In this document: in pieces, positions 34,517 through 47,117 of the stretch | How positions within the stretch are numbered: the first letter of the stretch is position 1 | Layout: each line of letters begins with the position of its first letter | Assembly: GCF_029227915.1 (NCBI RefSeq) | Contig: NC_079877.1 | Span: 22,345,851-22,409,850 of the forward strand | From: Hydractinia symbiolongicarpus | Taxonomy: Eukaryota; Cnidaria; Hydrozoa; Anthoathecata; Hydractiniidae | Direction: 5' to 3' | DNA length: 64,000 bases | The notes under the pieces: generated by a model | Databases searched by the model: none | Told to the model about the DNA's origin: nothing | What the model saw: the letters and a program-made list of their open reading frames with translations, nothing else | Translations under genes and position numbers: made by a program

Positions 34517-35675
34517 TCGAAATTATTCAAACTATAGTGGCATGTTTGTTCAAGTGGTTTTTCTTACAAAGTTTCCTCGTCATGAATAAATAAAATATCC
34601 TATTCTCATAATAACTTGACCTGTGCATTGATGAGCATTAGTACAGGGTGAGAAGCTTTTTTTTCGGAATTATTACTTCCTATAATAATTAATGCACAGA
34701 AATGTAGATGGGCGTAAACTCTCTGAGCTATGCTGGGCTGGGCTGAACTCCATAAATATATTGAAATACGTGTTCTTGTATGAATAGCGTACAAACTAAC
34801 AGCCGAATTGAAACTAAATTTTCATTAGATTCTGCTTGACTCAGCTCAGTTTATAAAATCGCTTTATATGTACTTTCTTTCTACAAATTTGCTATCAGTT
34901 CAGGAAGACCAATCAGTTTTTCATCTCTTTTGATAAAATAGAAACTTTCCAACATTTTGACAAGCAGCAACAGCTATATAACGACGAAACAGTCTCAATG
35001 CGTTAGCTATGGATACAATATCAAAAACTCTATAAAACTTAGCCTACCTGTGTACACCACGCTAATTTTGATCACATCTGCAAATATTCTTCAACTGTAA
35101 AAAAAACAGCAATATATATAAAAAATACTAATACCGTTTTCTTCTAAAAATGTTTCTGACATTTATTGCCAAACTGTGGATCAAAATTTCATGCGTGGTA
35201 CGTTGTTGCTTTACTTTTTTGAAGTGGTTATAAAATGGCTCGGTTCAAATTAACTTGCAAGATAAAAACATGGAATTTCTTTCTATTTTGATCATACCTT
35301 ATTATACTGGGGCCTGAGAGCTAGGTTTATAATTCAAACATGTCTAAATAGGTTTTCGAAATACATCTCTTTCTTGGGTAACGGCCAAATATTAATTCCC
35401 CAAATATCTCTTTATGACGTCGAGACAGCATGAGAACAGTAACGAAAACACAACAACATGTTGAAATCATGCCAATAATTTCAAACGTTTTATTTACACG
35501 ACAAACATGTAAATCAAACAAAAAGCATCTTTTATAATGTTATTTTATATATTGTTTTCTTTCGACTTAAAATAGCTTAAATAGGCTCGCCTTAACTATA
35601 TTCACATCAGAAACGTTAAAGCTTCTACGAGATTCGAAACTTCAAGAAGAGGAGGCTACAAGAGTCAAAGCAATA

Positions 35676-36539
35676 ATGATGAGTTACAATCAAAACAGAG
35701 AAATGAGCTTCAAATCAGTTATGAAGAATGCCACTAGAAGATTCAGTCGAAAGGGGAGTTACGATATTGGAGGAAATGCACCAAGCTTTAAAGTAAAAAC
35801 GTTGTGCTTGGAAGGATTGGAAGTGGGTGATTTGGAGGCGTCTACATCGGTGGAAGCTGTCGACATGGCATTGGGATCAGCTGGTTCGTTAGAAGGAAGA
35901 AATAAACATGATGTCGTGATGAAGGTGTCCGTCCAAAAAGGTATCCAAATTATATCCAGGAAAACAAAGAAAGAACTTTACAGCTACAAAATCCACGAGG
36001 TGGGATACTGCAACGTTGACAAAAGATATCAAGAAATATTTGTCTTCATTGCAGCTAGATCCAACTCACCTTTAAAATGCCATGTATTTTTATGCGATGA
36101 CTTGCAAAAGTCAAGAGCGATTTGTTTGACACTGGCAAAAGCGTTTCAAGTCAGCTTTGACAACTGGAAGAAAACCAAAGAAATGGACAATCCTGAATTA
36201 CATAGCGCTAATTTGATTGATCGCCGTCGATCAGCTGGGGTGGTAAAAGTCCCAACGAAAAATCAATTACAGAAGAGAAGAGCTAGTGACTTTGTCACGA
36301 CAGGTGGTTTGCAAAGATTGCAAATCCGTAGAAGCAGTGAGGACGCTGTGTATAAAGAATACAGTGACGAAGAAAGTATGGATGGGGAAGCTACTCAAGC
36401 TTTTGAAGATTTCATGTCACGAAGTGTTGAGGAAGGTGCGTGCTCTCTATTGCGTCGTGGCAGTACTGATTGGGATGCTATTGCTAAGGACGAAGAAGTG
36501 CAACGAAAAATGCAAGGCGATTTAATTTTATGGGAGTAA
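35676..36539 (+). CDS. PTB-domain adaptor protein, intronless coding exon
   Basis: A 287-codon frame from ATG (a second Met follows at once) to TAA, with AATAAA about 135 bases later. Residues about 40-165 fit a phosphotyrosine-binding (PTB/PID) domain. Visible pieces are KVKTLCLEGLEV at strand 1, STSVEAVDMAL at the helix, DVVMKVSVQKGIQI, the YKIHEVGYC strand, and KCHVFLCDDLQKSRAICLTL leading to the C-terminal helix KAFQVSFDNWKK. The rest is polar and serine/arginine-rich, with RRRSAG, KRRASDF and RRSSED, which look like basophilic kinase sites. PTB proteins of the Ced-6/GULP, LDLRAP1 and FAM43 groups bind NPxY-type tails at the membrane; which group this belongs to is unclear. A 5' non-coding exon is possible. 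Confidence 0.78.
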   Translation: MMSYNQNREMSFKSVMKNATRRFSRKGSYDIGGNAPSFKVKTLCLEGLEVGDLEASTSVEAVDMALGSAGSLEGRNKHDVVMKVSVQKGIQIISRKTKKELYSYKIHEVGYCNVDKRYQEIFVFIAARSNSPLKCHVFLCDDLQKSRAICLTLAKAFQVSFDNWKKTKEMDNPELHSANLIDRRRSAGVVKVPTKNQLQKRRASDFVTTGGLQRLQIRRSSEDAVYKEYSDEESMDGEATQAFEDFMSRSVEEGACSLLRRGSTDWDAIAKDEEVQRKMQGDLILWE

Positions 36540-36674
36540 CTCATGGACCCTTGTTTCGAAGAATTAAAAATGAGAGGAAAAACGAAAAGACTAAAAACGA
36601 AATTTTACGTTGTAGCTGCATGTGAAGAAATTGTTTTTCATTAGCAACCAGAGAGCAAAGAACTGAACATACCA

Positions 36675-36680
36675 AATAAA
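36675..36680 (+). terminator. Polyadenylation signal of the PTB gene
   Basis: AATAAA overlapping a second ATAAA, about 135 bases after the stop at 36539. Confidence 0.6.
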
Positions 36681-37719
36681 TAAAGAAAATTAAGTAAAAG
36701 ACAGTTATCTCCATCGTTCTAGCATGGAGATATCAACAATTTATTAAGATGAAAAAATATTAAAATAAGAATTTTATTTTTGCTTACTTAACAGGAATGA
36801 GATTTATGTTCTGTTTTTATGTATATTCATTAATTTAACCTTTTAGAGTCATGTTGATCAAATAAAGGAGATCAAAGTTCGTTTTTTGTGTATTTTTCAC
36901 ACTATTTACGAATTCTTTCTCAAGTTATTCTTACGCCCTTATTTGCTTACTATCGATAAACACGTCACTGGTTTGAGAAAGGAACTAGTTTGAACATGAT
37001 ACAAAAATGTTTCCGTATAAACATGATTCGTTTGTTTGTTTAAGATATGTATTGATGTACATAATTATTTATTGTTAGTGATATTTTTAACAGAATTTCT
37101 TTAATTTATAAACTTTTGTTTTTACATGTTCTGCCATCATAAACGTTATGTTTGCATAACAGTGACAACTCCTCTCAAAAGAAAACAATTATTCTGATTT
37201 TTTTCACACAGTGTGTACCTAGCTATATACTTTAAAGTACAATCAAGGGAAAATATATCACGTTGTATGATGTCACAAAGCGATTTAACAGTAAAGTATT
37301 GTTATTTTTGGTGACTCATATCAAAAAAAGCCTGGCACCTATTTCTTGTGTGTTTTCTTGTTTACATGTCCTTATGGGAGCATTAAAAAAGTGAGAAGAT
37401 TATTCTCTGGCTACTGTTTATTTTTTAAAGCTGTTTAAATTTTAAATAAAAATATTTTTTCTAGTATTCAGTAGTTCATGTTGATTTCGGTTACTTAAAA
37501 AACATATTTTATAAAATCATAAAATTTTCTTAAAACATATAAAAAACATTTTTATATTTTGTGTATGTTATTTTTATTTATTATATATACGTGAAATTAA
37601 TAATCGTAAAGAATTTCTTTTTTATTTCCTGTGTTTAAAAATATAACAAATCAAGGAGTGTATACTTTTTCTGGCACTTTTCAAATGTATAATTCAAGCT
37701 TGAAACTGTCTTTGCTACA

Positions 37720-37870
37720 CCCTTTTAAACCTACTTGTCGGAGAATTTTCTAAATATTATGACAGGGGGAGAGTTGATCCACCCACTTTCCCTGATTTCC
37801 CTACAAATAGCTTGTAACAGACTTTCTCAAATTTGATCAACCTTGGTACAGTTGTTGGTTGGTATATCAA
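37720..37870 (+). mobile_element. Fragment of the piggyBac-like MITE family
   Basis: 'tttctaaatattatgacaggggg' and 'tttgatcaaccttggtacagttg' match the first 150 bases of the 3282 element at low identity. No TTAA boundary or right end was found. Confidence 0.4.
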
Positions 37871-38613
37871 ATCTCTGTTTAAACTTTTTGTTTCCATTTC
37901 GAGGTATAATTCGTTTTAGAAGAAAATGGTCATTCTACATTTTTTTCGTACTTCAAAACAATCGAGGTAAAAATCTTAAATATCATAAAGCTTTAAAAAT
38001 AAGTTGGTGTTTATTTTCTGTGTGTACACGACAACAAAAATAACAAATCGAGCAGCGTGCAATTTTACTGCCTTTGTTTTCGCTTTACCCTGTCAATCCG
38101 ACTTTCTTACAATTCACGCCTCCAACTGTTTTTCCACATCCTTTAAAGTAATATTTTCCCTATCATTGTTAGATTGTATAAACCTCTGGAGTAGACCATC
38201 TTATGGTGTAAAAAATCTCGAACCATTTTTACAGTACACACCAGAAATAAGCAATATTTCAAAAAGTTTAAACGTAGAGTGTACAGTAAAGGAGATAATT
38301 TCAAACCTCGGAAATGTCCAAAGCCAGCAATATTTGACACATGTAAGGAATTTACGAAAACAAAAGAAAACAAATGGTAGATAGGCTGCAACCATACTTA
38401 AGCGTATTTGATGACACATAATTTAATGTATCAAAAAGTGAAAATACATTTTTTCACGTTGATTCTCGTCATAATAAGTCCGCAATCTTCTAGTAAATTA
38501 AAAAATACGTAAGTCAGAATTATTTTTTACGTCTGGGAACTGCATTGTTATTTTTTTTTATTGTTTGCCTTTTAACACTATAGCTAACACACTTCTAACA
38601 CATGAATGTGTCA

Positions 38614-38685
38614 GTCCATATGATATTGAGGAAAAAAAAGAAAAGACTTCACAACTGCAAAATCCACGAAGTGGGATACTGATAC
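38614..38685 (+). pseudogene. Relic of a PTB-gene paralogue
   Basis: Seventy-two bases align without gaps to 35938-36010 of the PTB gene. They translate in the same frame to RKKKKRL then KIHEVGY, against RKTKKEL and KIHEVGY in the gene, then reach TGA. The same strand and preserved frame suggest an old tandem duplicate that has otherwise decayed. Confidence 0.65.
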
Positions 38686-41600
38686 AATTCTATAGTCATT
38701 AAATTAGTCCTTGGCCGAATCCTAAAGGGATAGTAAAATTAAAACCCCTCCGCCTTTTGCGTAATAATGAGACCCAAACTTTATCCCTGAAACAGGGTCC
38801 TGTGATTAAAGAGTGTATAGAAATGTTGTCGTTGGCGTTTGTCCAACTTTAATAAATTGCAATTAGGAAAGCTAAAATTGAAATTGATTGGATTTTAAAT
38901 GAAATTGACCTGTTGTGAATCAAAACACCTGTTGTTGTATGTATTCATTTATTTATTTTTTGATTGGTGAACATTATATACCTGCTAATGTTATTATTTA
39001 TTTCAAGCAGAGTGTTTTGCAAATATTAGCACCCTTTATGCCGCCATTAAATAACCACATGAACTACGGTCAACCATACTTTAATTCTTTGATTGTCACA
39101 TTCTTGGCATATCTCGAAATCAAATATTGACGGGGTGCGTACAGAAAAAAAGATATATTTATTTAAACACAAAATCTCCCAGGGGCCAGCCAAGTAAAAT
39201 GATATGCTGTCGCATAAACAAACTTGATCTTTCAGCTTACTCTCACATGACAGTTCTTTGTGTGACCTTTGAAGCCTCCCAAATATTACAATAAACTTCA
39301 AGCTCGTGATGTTTTTAATAAAATTGTAAAGTTAACGTTAGGGTCCAGATCTTCTAGCGTGTCTTTTTAAATTTGCGACACCAATAAAAATACACGAGTT
39401 CAGAATATGTTGCACGGTGAAATTTAAAGCTAGGAAGTATATTACCACAATTTAAGTGCAGGTATAAAAAGTTAGCTACAGCAATATGATAAATTTATTA
39501 TAAATGTTTAGGAAATTAAGATTAAGTTTAAAATACCTAAAAAAATACCCAAAAAGCGAAAGAAAAAGCGAAATGGAGTTTAACAACAAACGACAACGAA
39601 CAACATAAAAAACGGAAAACAAGAATTTCAGATTAAATTCCGTTTTCAAATTTATCCAATGCAATGCATAAGTTTTTGAAAATTGTGTCCAAACGCTATC
39701 CAGAAAATCTTTTTATTTTTAGTAACATGACTAATGAAAAATTTGCGTACTTGTAAACTTAGTATAAAAACTAAACACGAAAATTAAACATTCTCAAACT
39801 CAGCCAGAATAATATTAAATCTCTCTGCTAAAGTAACATCAGTATTGTAAATATGTACAATTATGTAGATGCGTCCCATATATTAGATGCCAACATGTCA
39901 TTTCTTTCCATTAATCCAGAAATACTATAGCTATGCAGTTGCTTTAGTCTTTCAACCGATCTGGACGACTTTTTCTTCAACCCTGCACGACGATGTGCCC
40001 CTTCGTTGACGATTCTGTTAAAGTTTTTTCAATGGATGGTAAACTACAAAGAACGTAGTCAGGCAGGGGTACCCACATTACCATTAGAACTGTTTGGGTC
40101 CAGATAATGACGTAATTAGGACGGTGCACAGTGACGGTGTATATGTATAATTGTTACTTTTTCTAAAGATTTGAGACAATGGTCTTTTTAGCTTGATATT
40201 TGATCGTTCATTTCTTTGACCTTAGCTACAATTACCTACCATTTTTGTTCGATTGTCATAAACAGCTTTAAAAAAATGTATACGTACATGGTGGTGCTAA
40301 CTATTGTTCAGTTATAAGGAAAAGGTGTGTACTAATACCTAGTTCTACTTTCAAATTTGTAAAATATAATAATTTCAGTTGCTTTTATTGGAAATTTCAT
40401 ATCTATACAATAAAGAGGACGGGCAGCATTAATTCAGCACGTTTTTTAAAAGTTAAACGTTACATACAAAATAAAGAATTAATAAAGAAACAACAGATAA
40501 GGTTACATATTTCTGCTTCTTTCTTGTAGAAATGCCACCAAGAAACTGGACTAAATTACCGAGACAAACAATAATAAGCTAAAATTTACTAGGATTTACT
40601 AATCACTCCAAGATTTCGCCGTATAAAATCCGGTTCTGTGTAGAAAACATTAACAACAAATCTAATGATTGAAGAAAGTCAGATATGCAGATGAAATGTC
40701 TGCAACAATTGGTCTTTTTCTAGCAATTGGGAAATTGGGAACTCTTTATAATTACAGCAGTCAACCGAAGTAGTACAGCCTGCTTTAAATTTTCTTGTAT
40801 GAAAAATGAGTAAAAGTGAGAAAATCTGGTAAACGTAAATGATACGATAGGAGATTTGGGTGACTTTTGAAAAATTATTTTTAGTGGATTGAGTTATGGT
40901 GGTGTATTAGGTGATGGAGAAAAGAACAACAAATAAAACACGTTGGTTTATATACACGATTTTTCGTTACATATCATGTCATGGAATGTAACAACAAAAT
41001 GGCCAAAAAATAAAATAACGACTGGTCCATTTAGTCAGTCAATTTTTCAGTAATGCACTTTTGCCTAGCTTTTTTTTTGTTTCACCTGCATTTAAAATTT
41101 TCTTCTTAACACTCCTTTGTGAAAAGCCTTTATCCTAAAACTGGAGAAGCAATATCGTGTAGTTTCCCCTGTGCAATATTTATGAATTTCCCAAAATTTA
41201 CTTTTCATGCATTTTTAAAATCTTTTCTGAAAGTCAAAATGAAAGACACACATCTGCGCCACTATTTTAAAGTTAAACACAGCACTCGTCTGATTTCATT
41301 ATGTTAATTCCATAGTTTATCAAACTCGTCACATGACCGGCCAGAGCCAGTGTCTTGATCAGGCGCCATCCCAACACGAAAAAACGTAACAAGCCCTGGG
41401 GACGAGGTTGGTTGGAAAATACTTTTGCAACAACACTTGTTATTATTATTATTTTTATTATTTGTTAACCATATTAAATTGTAAAGGGTATTATTTCATT
41501 ACAATCTGAGAGAATGAAAAGCGAATTTATAGCGAATTTGTTTATAAATGAGTTAGTCAAAATAACTTTTTACTTGCTTAACAGAAAACTTTCACTGACA

Positions 41601-41815
41601 ATGCGACAGGTGCCAAAAGGTTATAAACTTATGAAGCTAAGAAGGTAAATTTCTATTTTTTTCATCAGATGGGAACGTGTTAAAATAAAGCGTTCCCAAA
41701 ATTTCACAATTTTAACCATAGTCAACATCATTGACAATCCAACATGGTAAACTACTCGCAAATTTCGATTAACTTTTCCAGAAACGAAACAAGAAAGATC
41801 TGGTGTTCAGATTAA

Positions 41816-42616
41816 GGTGTTCTCTTAATATCCACAGATATAAGAAGAGCAAATTTAATCGCAGTTTGTATTGTATTCATCTTTACTTCCATACTTGCTA
41901 TCATTTTCAATGGTTTTTATGTTTTTGTTGTTATGAAAAACAAGGAGTGAGACATGGCATCTAGTGTTTCCTTGCTGGCAATTTATTCATATTTCTTAAT
42001 AGGATTTATTGAGAGAGAGCCACCGTGTTTCCTTCTAGAGGCTTGGATATCTATTAGCTTTACCGCTCTGCTAACAGCCGTGACAATAATGGGTTTAATC
42101 ACTATGGAATCGTATTTTGCCGTCTTTAAGCCATTTACATACAGGAGGTTTAAACGGAGAAGAACATTACTATATTGCTTACTTACTGCATCGATAGTGT
42201 CAATTGCATAATTACATAATTACATAATAATGTTTTGCATCCCCCGTTTCCGAAATCTTCTACGCCACCCTGCAGCGATGTATGCACTCATAATATTTAT
42301 TGTCACCATAGCCTGTCACAGATTGACATACGCTTACATCAATAAAAAACCAAACCAGTGTAGTGAGCGAAAGAAACACGAAGCCAAAGTGGCATTTCAA
42401 ATTTTACTGGTGTTTGCGATTTGCACTACGCCTGGTTTTACAGCACACATCCTTAATATTTTATTTCCTGACTCAGCAATAACTTACACGTATCTTCGAA
42501 GATGGTGTTACTTTATTATGTTTACAAATGGTGTATGGGATACGTTAGTTTATGGATTTAGATCTTCTGCTGTGCGAGAAAAGAATCGAATACAAACAAC
42601 AAGTCAAGGGACTTGA
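41816..42616 (+). pseudogene. Rhodopsin-like GPCR pseudogene
   Basis: One frame, open from 41816 except for two stops (TGA 41948-41950, TAA 42209-42211), carries a seven-helix pattern. TM1 lies before 41945 (LIAVCIVFIFTSILAII), and TM2 follows the first stop. TM3 ends ESYFAVFKPFTYRRF, where the DRY motif is ESY. TM4 ends at the second stop. TM5 is near AMYALIIFIVTIACH, TM6 follows KHEAKVAFQILLVF, and TM7 ends DTLVYGFRSS in place of NPxxY. The second stop sits in a small slippage repeat (cataattacataattacata). An intronless class A receptor of a divergent cnidarian type is inferred. Neither stop is near a plausible intron, so it is probably dead. Confidence 0.7.
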
Positions 42617-44115
42617 AGATTTCCGGCATTTTCCATCCAACAATCCAAGAGCCGAGAAGGCAAGCTAATTATTAGATGTGTGTTTGGTAGTCAGCTAGCC
42701 AATAGCTATTATCATAGTAAATAATTTTTTCTACACTGGCTATATGCTAGTAAAGTAGCCTATATTAGGTAGCTATGTATCATTGCTTTTCTTAAACTGC
42801 TCCAACTACCAATAAAAAATACTTATCCGATATTTCTTGCATCTAACTACACAATTTTCAACACATAGCTTCAAGTTCTGCTGACCGGACTTCATTACAC
42901 TAGACCGGAGTGCTTTGAAGTGCAACTTTTGACCAAAGACGTTCTTGCCTGGCCAGTACAGGGACATTTTGGCTAACTAAGGAATACTTTGCTTGTAGCA
43001 GGTCGTAAAATATCATATTAATACCATGTTTCTTAGTTGAAAAAAAAACACAAAGCATTTCACTGGTACCTCACCAAATGACAATTTTAAAGGTACCGGG
43101 TACATGGACAACCAACCATACGCATTTAGGATTTGGGCTGTCTCTATTTCTCTATCTATCATCGATCTATTTTAAAGATTCCACCTCATGTGGCGAGGGT
43201 GGAAATCAATAATGTAAGCATGTTAATTCAAGAGATGGATTTTAAATTTATTAAATCGGGAATTAAAGTAAATTCTATCTATAAAATCATTCTGTTTTTT
43301 CTTTGCAGCAAAATCGTGAAAAAGTAAAAACTTTACCCTGTTTGGTGTGGCCTTGTTAAGTTTTTAAGGTATGGGGTGAAATAGCCTAAGTAGGAATTTG
43401 AGGATATTATTATTTACTAGTAGTTGTGTTCGTACTCGTGTTGTCCCGTGTAACGTCATCTTGTTGTGCGTATGTGATGCATATCATGTTGTACTGTTTA
43501 TTTGTTTATTGTGTGTAACCATTTTTGTATATATTTATGTACTTATGTTGTAAGTGCGCTGTGACTGTGTGAATTTGATGGAAACAATTTATGGCGTTGT
43601 GAAAGTACTTTAGATTATCAAAAAAACGTGAATCAACCGTTATTTTGAAGTATTCGTTTGAAAACAAAATTCTCGCAGGTATGTAGTAGTAAGCTGTTAT
43701 ATTGTGAAGAAAACAACTGACAAAGAAGACTGATTGAAGAGAAGATATCTTAGTAAACAACGACAAGAAAACACGAAGTAGAAGAAAGATAAAGACAACA
43801 GCTGCGCCGAACAATCGGTAAGAATAAACCAAAGTTCGTTGTTAAAAGTAATTGTCGTGAAAAAGTGACTCAAAACTTGTTTATGTTCATGTACTGTCAA
43901 CCAAACAATTCACGACGTGCTATTAATATTGTATAAAAGCTGTTTGCTGTTGTACTTTCTGCATCAACATCTTAGCAACTCTCGGATGTACTGTAGTAGC
44001 TGGTGGAGATTATTGTTTTATCTCTATCGCATTGTTGGTTGTGCATTGCTGGACAATGCAAGTCACTAGTTAGTGGAGAAAATAACCGAAAGAAAGATTT
44101 CATAAAATAGAGCCA
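42617..44115. other. Spacer without recognised gene
   Basis: No coding exon was recognised. The 3' part (about 43900-44115) may be the leading part of the Penelope-like relic that follows. Confidence 0.4.
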
Positions 44116-44346
44116 GTGTTTCAATCTGAAAATACGCTACGTAGTATACTGTCGCATCGATGCAATATTCTCCCTTGTAAGGATTGTGATGCTGTTTATG
44201 TCGATGAAACAAAACGAATGTTCAAACAACGTGTGCAAGAGCACAAAAAAACCGTGTGCAACGTAGATACAGGCAAAAATGAGATTGTCGACCATAGCTG
44301 TAAGAATCATATTATTGACTGGGACAATAAAAAGATCATAACCTGA
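44116..44346 (+). pseudogene. Penelope-like element: GIY-YIG endonuclease relic
   Basis: The 76-codon frame reads LPCKDCDAVYVDETKRMFKQ, then RVQEHKKTV, a decayed linker, and NHIIDWDNKKII. That is the GIY-YIG endonuclease terminal to the reverse transcriptase in Penelope-like elements (consensus VYVGETKRxxxxRxxEHK ... HxIDWDNxKI). The conserved Gly of the YIG-equivalent is Asp here. No reverse transcriptase remains upstream. Downstream to about 44640 the element continues, with a C-rich/GAAAC-containing tail (GTCGAAACGTAGCC). Confidence 0.7.
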
Positions 44347-44649
44347 GAGTCCGGTTAAACAGCAAGAAAAGTGAGTAAAATCATAAAAAGTATATGCAGA
44401 AATACTCATATCAATATTATTTCCTTTCAACTTCCAGAAATATGGTTACCCGCACTTTGGAAAGCAAACATTTAGAAAAAGAAAAGATTTTAATCAATCT
44501 ATTGTTTTGAGCTAGGCCTGACAGGTTGATTTTAATCCTCTAATTGTCTCCTCAACTAATAAATAGCCAAAGATGATTACGATCATTGCCTGTCGATGAC
44601 ATCTGTAGCTGTCGAAACGTAGCCTAGAATAAAGTCGTTTGTTCATGAC

Positions 44650-45525
44650 TTGATAATATCTGAATTATTCAATGACAAAGACTGAACAGATAAATGGTAA
44701 TATTTTTAAAGTTGAAAAAAGCTATATAACATTTAGCATATTTAAAAATTTCGAATAGTAAATTTTCCAATTTGATCAAAGTTCAATTACTTCTCCAAAC
44801 GACAGATTTTCTGCATAACAAACGTGTTTTATTAGAATCATTTACCCTAAATAACCTCTCTATTTCATGGTGGTATTGCTATCAACAAGGGTTCTGCAAA
44901 GGGGGTTCTGGTAAATGTAAGCGTAGCAATTGCTAACTACATACTTTATATGAGTTTTAATGAGGCGAATTAAAAGAAGGAGGCAAAACGAAAAAAAAAA
45001 CGGTTAAGATTTTAGGAATGGCTTTTGCACACATAATATTCACATAATCAATTTTCTATACAAAAGTTAGCGATAACTCGGAAAAAAATAAATATAAAAA
45101 AAATAGATATTTAAAAAAACAGATATTTAGCCCGAGCGCTTACCCGAATTGAAACAGGTGCGCTAATAAGTTATGTTAAGGTAGCCTCCAGGTAGCTAAT
45201 TCAACGTTAAGCACCGAATGGCCTACCTGAAAGGAATTATTTTTTGTTAATTTCGTGTAAGCTTATTCCCGCAAAAGTCATTGAAGAACACAGTTCCACG
45301 AAATCCGGATCTTTTTCCTTTTTGAAAATGAATTTACACTAATTTTTTTCTTCTGATTTACTTGTAACTAGCTAGCTATGTGAGTTTTAACTTCGGAGTC
45401 TTTATTATATGTTTTCCACATAAATAACCATAAAAAACGCCATCAAATTCTTTTTGCCTGAAATTTGCACAACTTAATTCTCGCGAAATATTACGACTTA
45501 CTTGGAAATGAAAGGCATATGTATT
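44650..45525. other. Spacer without recognised gene
   Basis: AT-rich, with short A runs; nothing recognised. Confidence 0.45.
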
Positions 45526-45856
45526 TTAACCCTATTTGGTATGGACTTTTTTACCCTTGTATGTATGTTGGGGGCATAAAGTGCCCACGGGCTGTAACTT
45601 TTGTTCTGTTTGGTTTTAAGTCACAAAACTTGGCACAAAACAGAATCAATATGTTGTGACTTAATTAGTGACAACAGATTGATGTCATCGCAGGAAGTGA
45701 TGACGTCCTAATGAGACAATGGTTTTTTATCTTTTTTAAAACTATTCATTAAAAAAGTAATATAAGAATGTAAGGAAAATTCACAAAATTTCAAGGGATT
45801 TCATCCAGTAATTAAAACGTTATGAGACTATGAAATACCCATACCAAATAGCGTAA
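45526..45856 (+). mobile_element. Short piggyBac-like MITE variant
   Basis: The left end TTAACCCTATTTGGTATGG is mirrored by the right end CCATACCAAATAGCGTAA, giving inverted repeats of about 15 bp at a 331-bp element. The termini are a variant of those at 3282. The right TTAA has one change. Confidence 0.6.
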
Positions 45857-46058
45857 TATAATGTTTTTTGCCATTAATATGAAAAAATGACTCTGTACCA
45901 AAAAAGAGAATATATACTTTTTTATCCTTTTTGCCTTTAACTTATCTTATAATCTTATGCTAAGAACTTGATAGCCATAGCACATATACAATGACAAGTT
46001 TGGAATAATATAAAAACTATAGAGAATTAAAAAGTCAGGAAAATCATTTAATTTACCG

Positions 46059-46238
46059 TCTTGGTGATTGGTTAAACTACGTACCCAAGCCTTAGTGATT
46101 GGTTAAACTACGTACCCAAGCCTTAGTGATTGGTTAAATTGCGTACCCAAGCCTTGGTGATTTTTTAAACTGCGTACCCGAGCCTTGGTGATTGGTTAAA
46201 CTACGTACCCAAGCCTTGGTGATTGGTTAAATTACGTA
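46059..46238 (+). repeat. 31-bp minisatellite
   Basis: Nearly six copies of a unit CTTGGTGATTGGTTAAACTA plus CGTACCCAAGC with scattered substitutions. Each copy contains ATTGG, the inverted-CCAAT (NF-Y) core. It lies about 550 bp upstream of the small secreted-protein gene. Confidence 0.88.
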
Positions 46239-46773
46239 CTGTTGGTCGATTTACAAAAAATGTGAAAGGTGAAAAAACGCAGCTACACATTTGATAAAAA
46301 AAGTTGAGTAAGTTTTGCATCACGAAGTATAGCTAAGAGAAAGCAATTTGCGATACAAACTATATTGTACAAACGTACCGACTTTTTTCCTGTTTTACAT
46401 TACAGCAAAATTCTAGTTTCATATCATTTAGAATGCGCTTTAATTGGATTAAAACTTCATTTCCTAATTTCTTCTGTATTTCGTACCATTCTACTATGTA
46501 TTTTCAAAACATTAAAAAATTTAAGCAGTTATTGAAACTTTTTTTTCCTGTTTAAAAGCATTCAATAAAAGAAATGTTTCCGAAATGCATCATTTTTTAG
46601 CAGACACATTAGGTAATTAATACTTGCCACGAGTCTTTTTATTCTGATGACAATATTTTTAATATTCACAAATAATAGGGAGATGATAACACTGTGTGAC
46701 AATCAGTGGATGAGATCATTCACATATCCTATCTTAAAAAGCAACTACTTTATCGTTTACGTTACAAGACAAA

Positions 46774-47070
46774 ATGTACTTAAAGAACTTTCTAGTGATT
46801 TTCCTTGTTCACCTTCTTGTTGGAAATTATGTTGAATTAAGACCAACAACACAAAAACCAATACTGGCAAATATACCAAAAGTGGTGGAGGAATTTCAGG
46901 AACGTATAAAAGAAACCAAAGAAGAAATTGTTAGAAAGAAAGAGGTGGAAGAAAAAGAACCTATTTGGGACTGTAATGAAACTTGCAAAGAACAAAAAAA
47001 ATTGGACAATTCTTGGATAGATTTGGTGGGAAATGAAAATTTATGGAATATTAAAGATCTACATTTTTAA
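46774..47070 (+). CDS. Small predicted secreted protein, 98 residues
   Basis: A single-exon frame from ATG to TAA with AATAAA 48 bases after the stop. A clear signal peptide (MYLKNFLVIFLVHLLVGNYV) is followed by a proline/threonine patch and a charged, probably helical segment rich in E and K (about residues 38-65). Two cysteines follow (WDCNETCKEQ). I recognise no family. Signal peptide, length and close poly(A) signal support a real gene; lack of any homologue I can name keeps confidence moderate. A neuropeptide or venom-type label is not justified: there are no dibasic-flanked repeats and few cysteines. Confidence 0.45.
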   Translation: MYLKNFLVIFLVHLLVGNYVELRPTTQKPILANIPKVVEEFQERIKETKEEIVRKKEVEEKEPIWDCNETCKEQKKLDNSWIDLVGNENLWNIKDLHF

Positions 47071-47117
47071 TTTAACAAGTATAGCTTATGATTGTAATTT
47101 CAGGCACATGCAATTAC

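Larger units (their letters stand above)
36681..41815. other. Largely empty spacer
   Basis: Apart from the MITE end near 37720 and the PTB relic at 38614, I see no supported gene. A 126-codon frame at 38004-38384 has no resemblance I recognise. Near 41340-41405 a short GC-richer stretch (AAGCCCTGGGGACGAGGTTG) looks like the end of an old interspersed repeat. Confidence 0.45.

Noticed and set aside
38004-38384. 126-codon plus-strand frame downstream of a MITE fragment
   Set aside because: Composition looks non-coding in its first half and no family is recognised.
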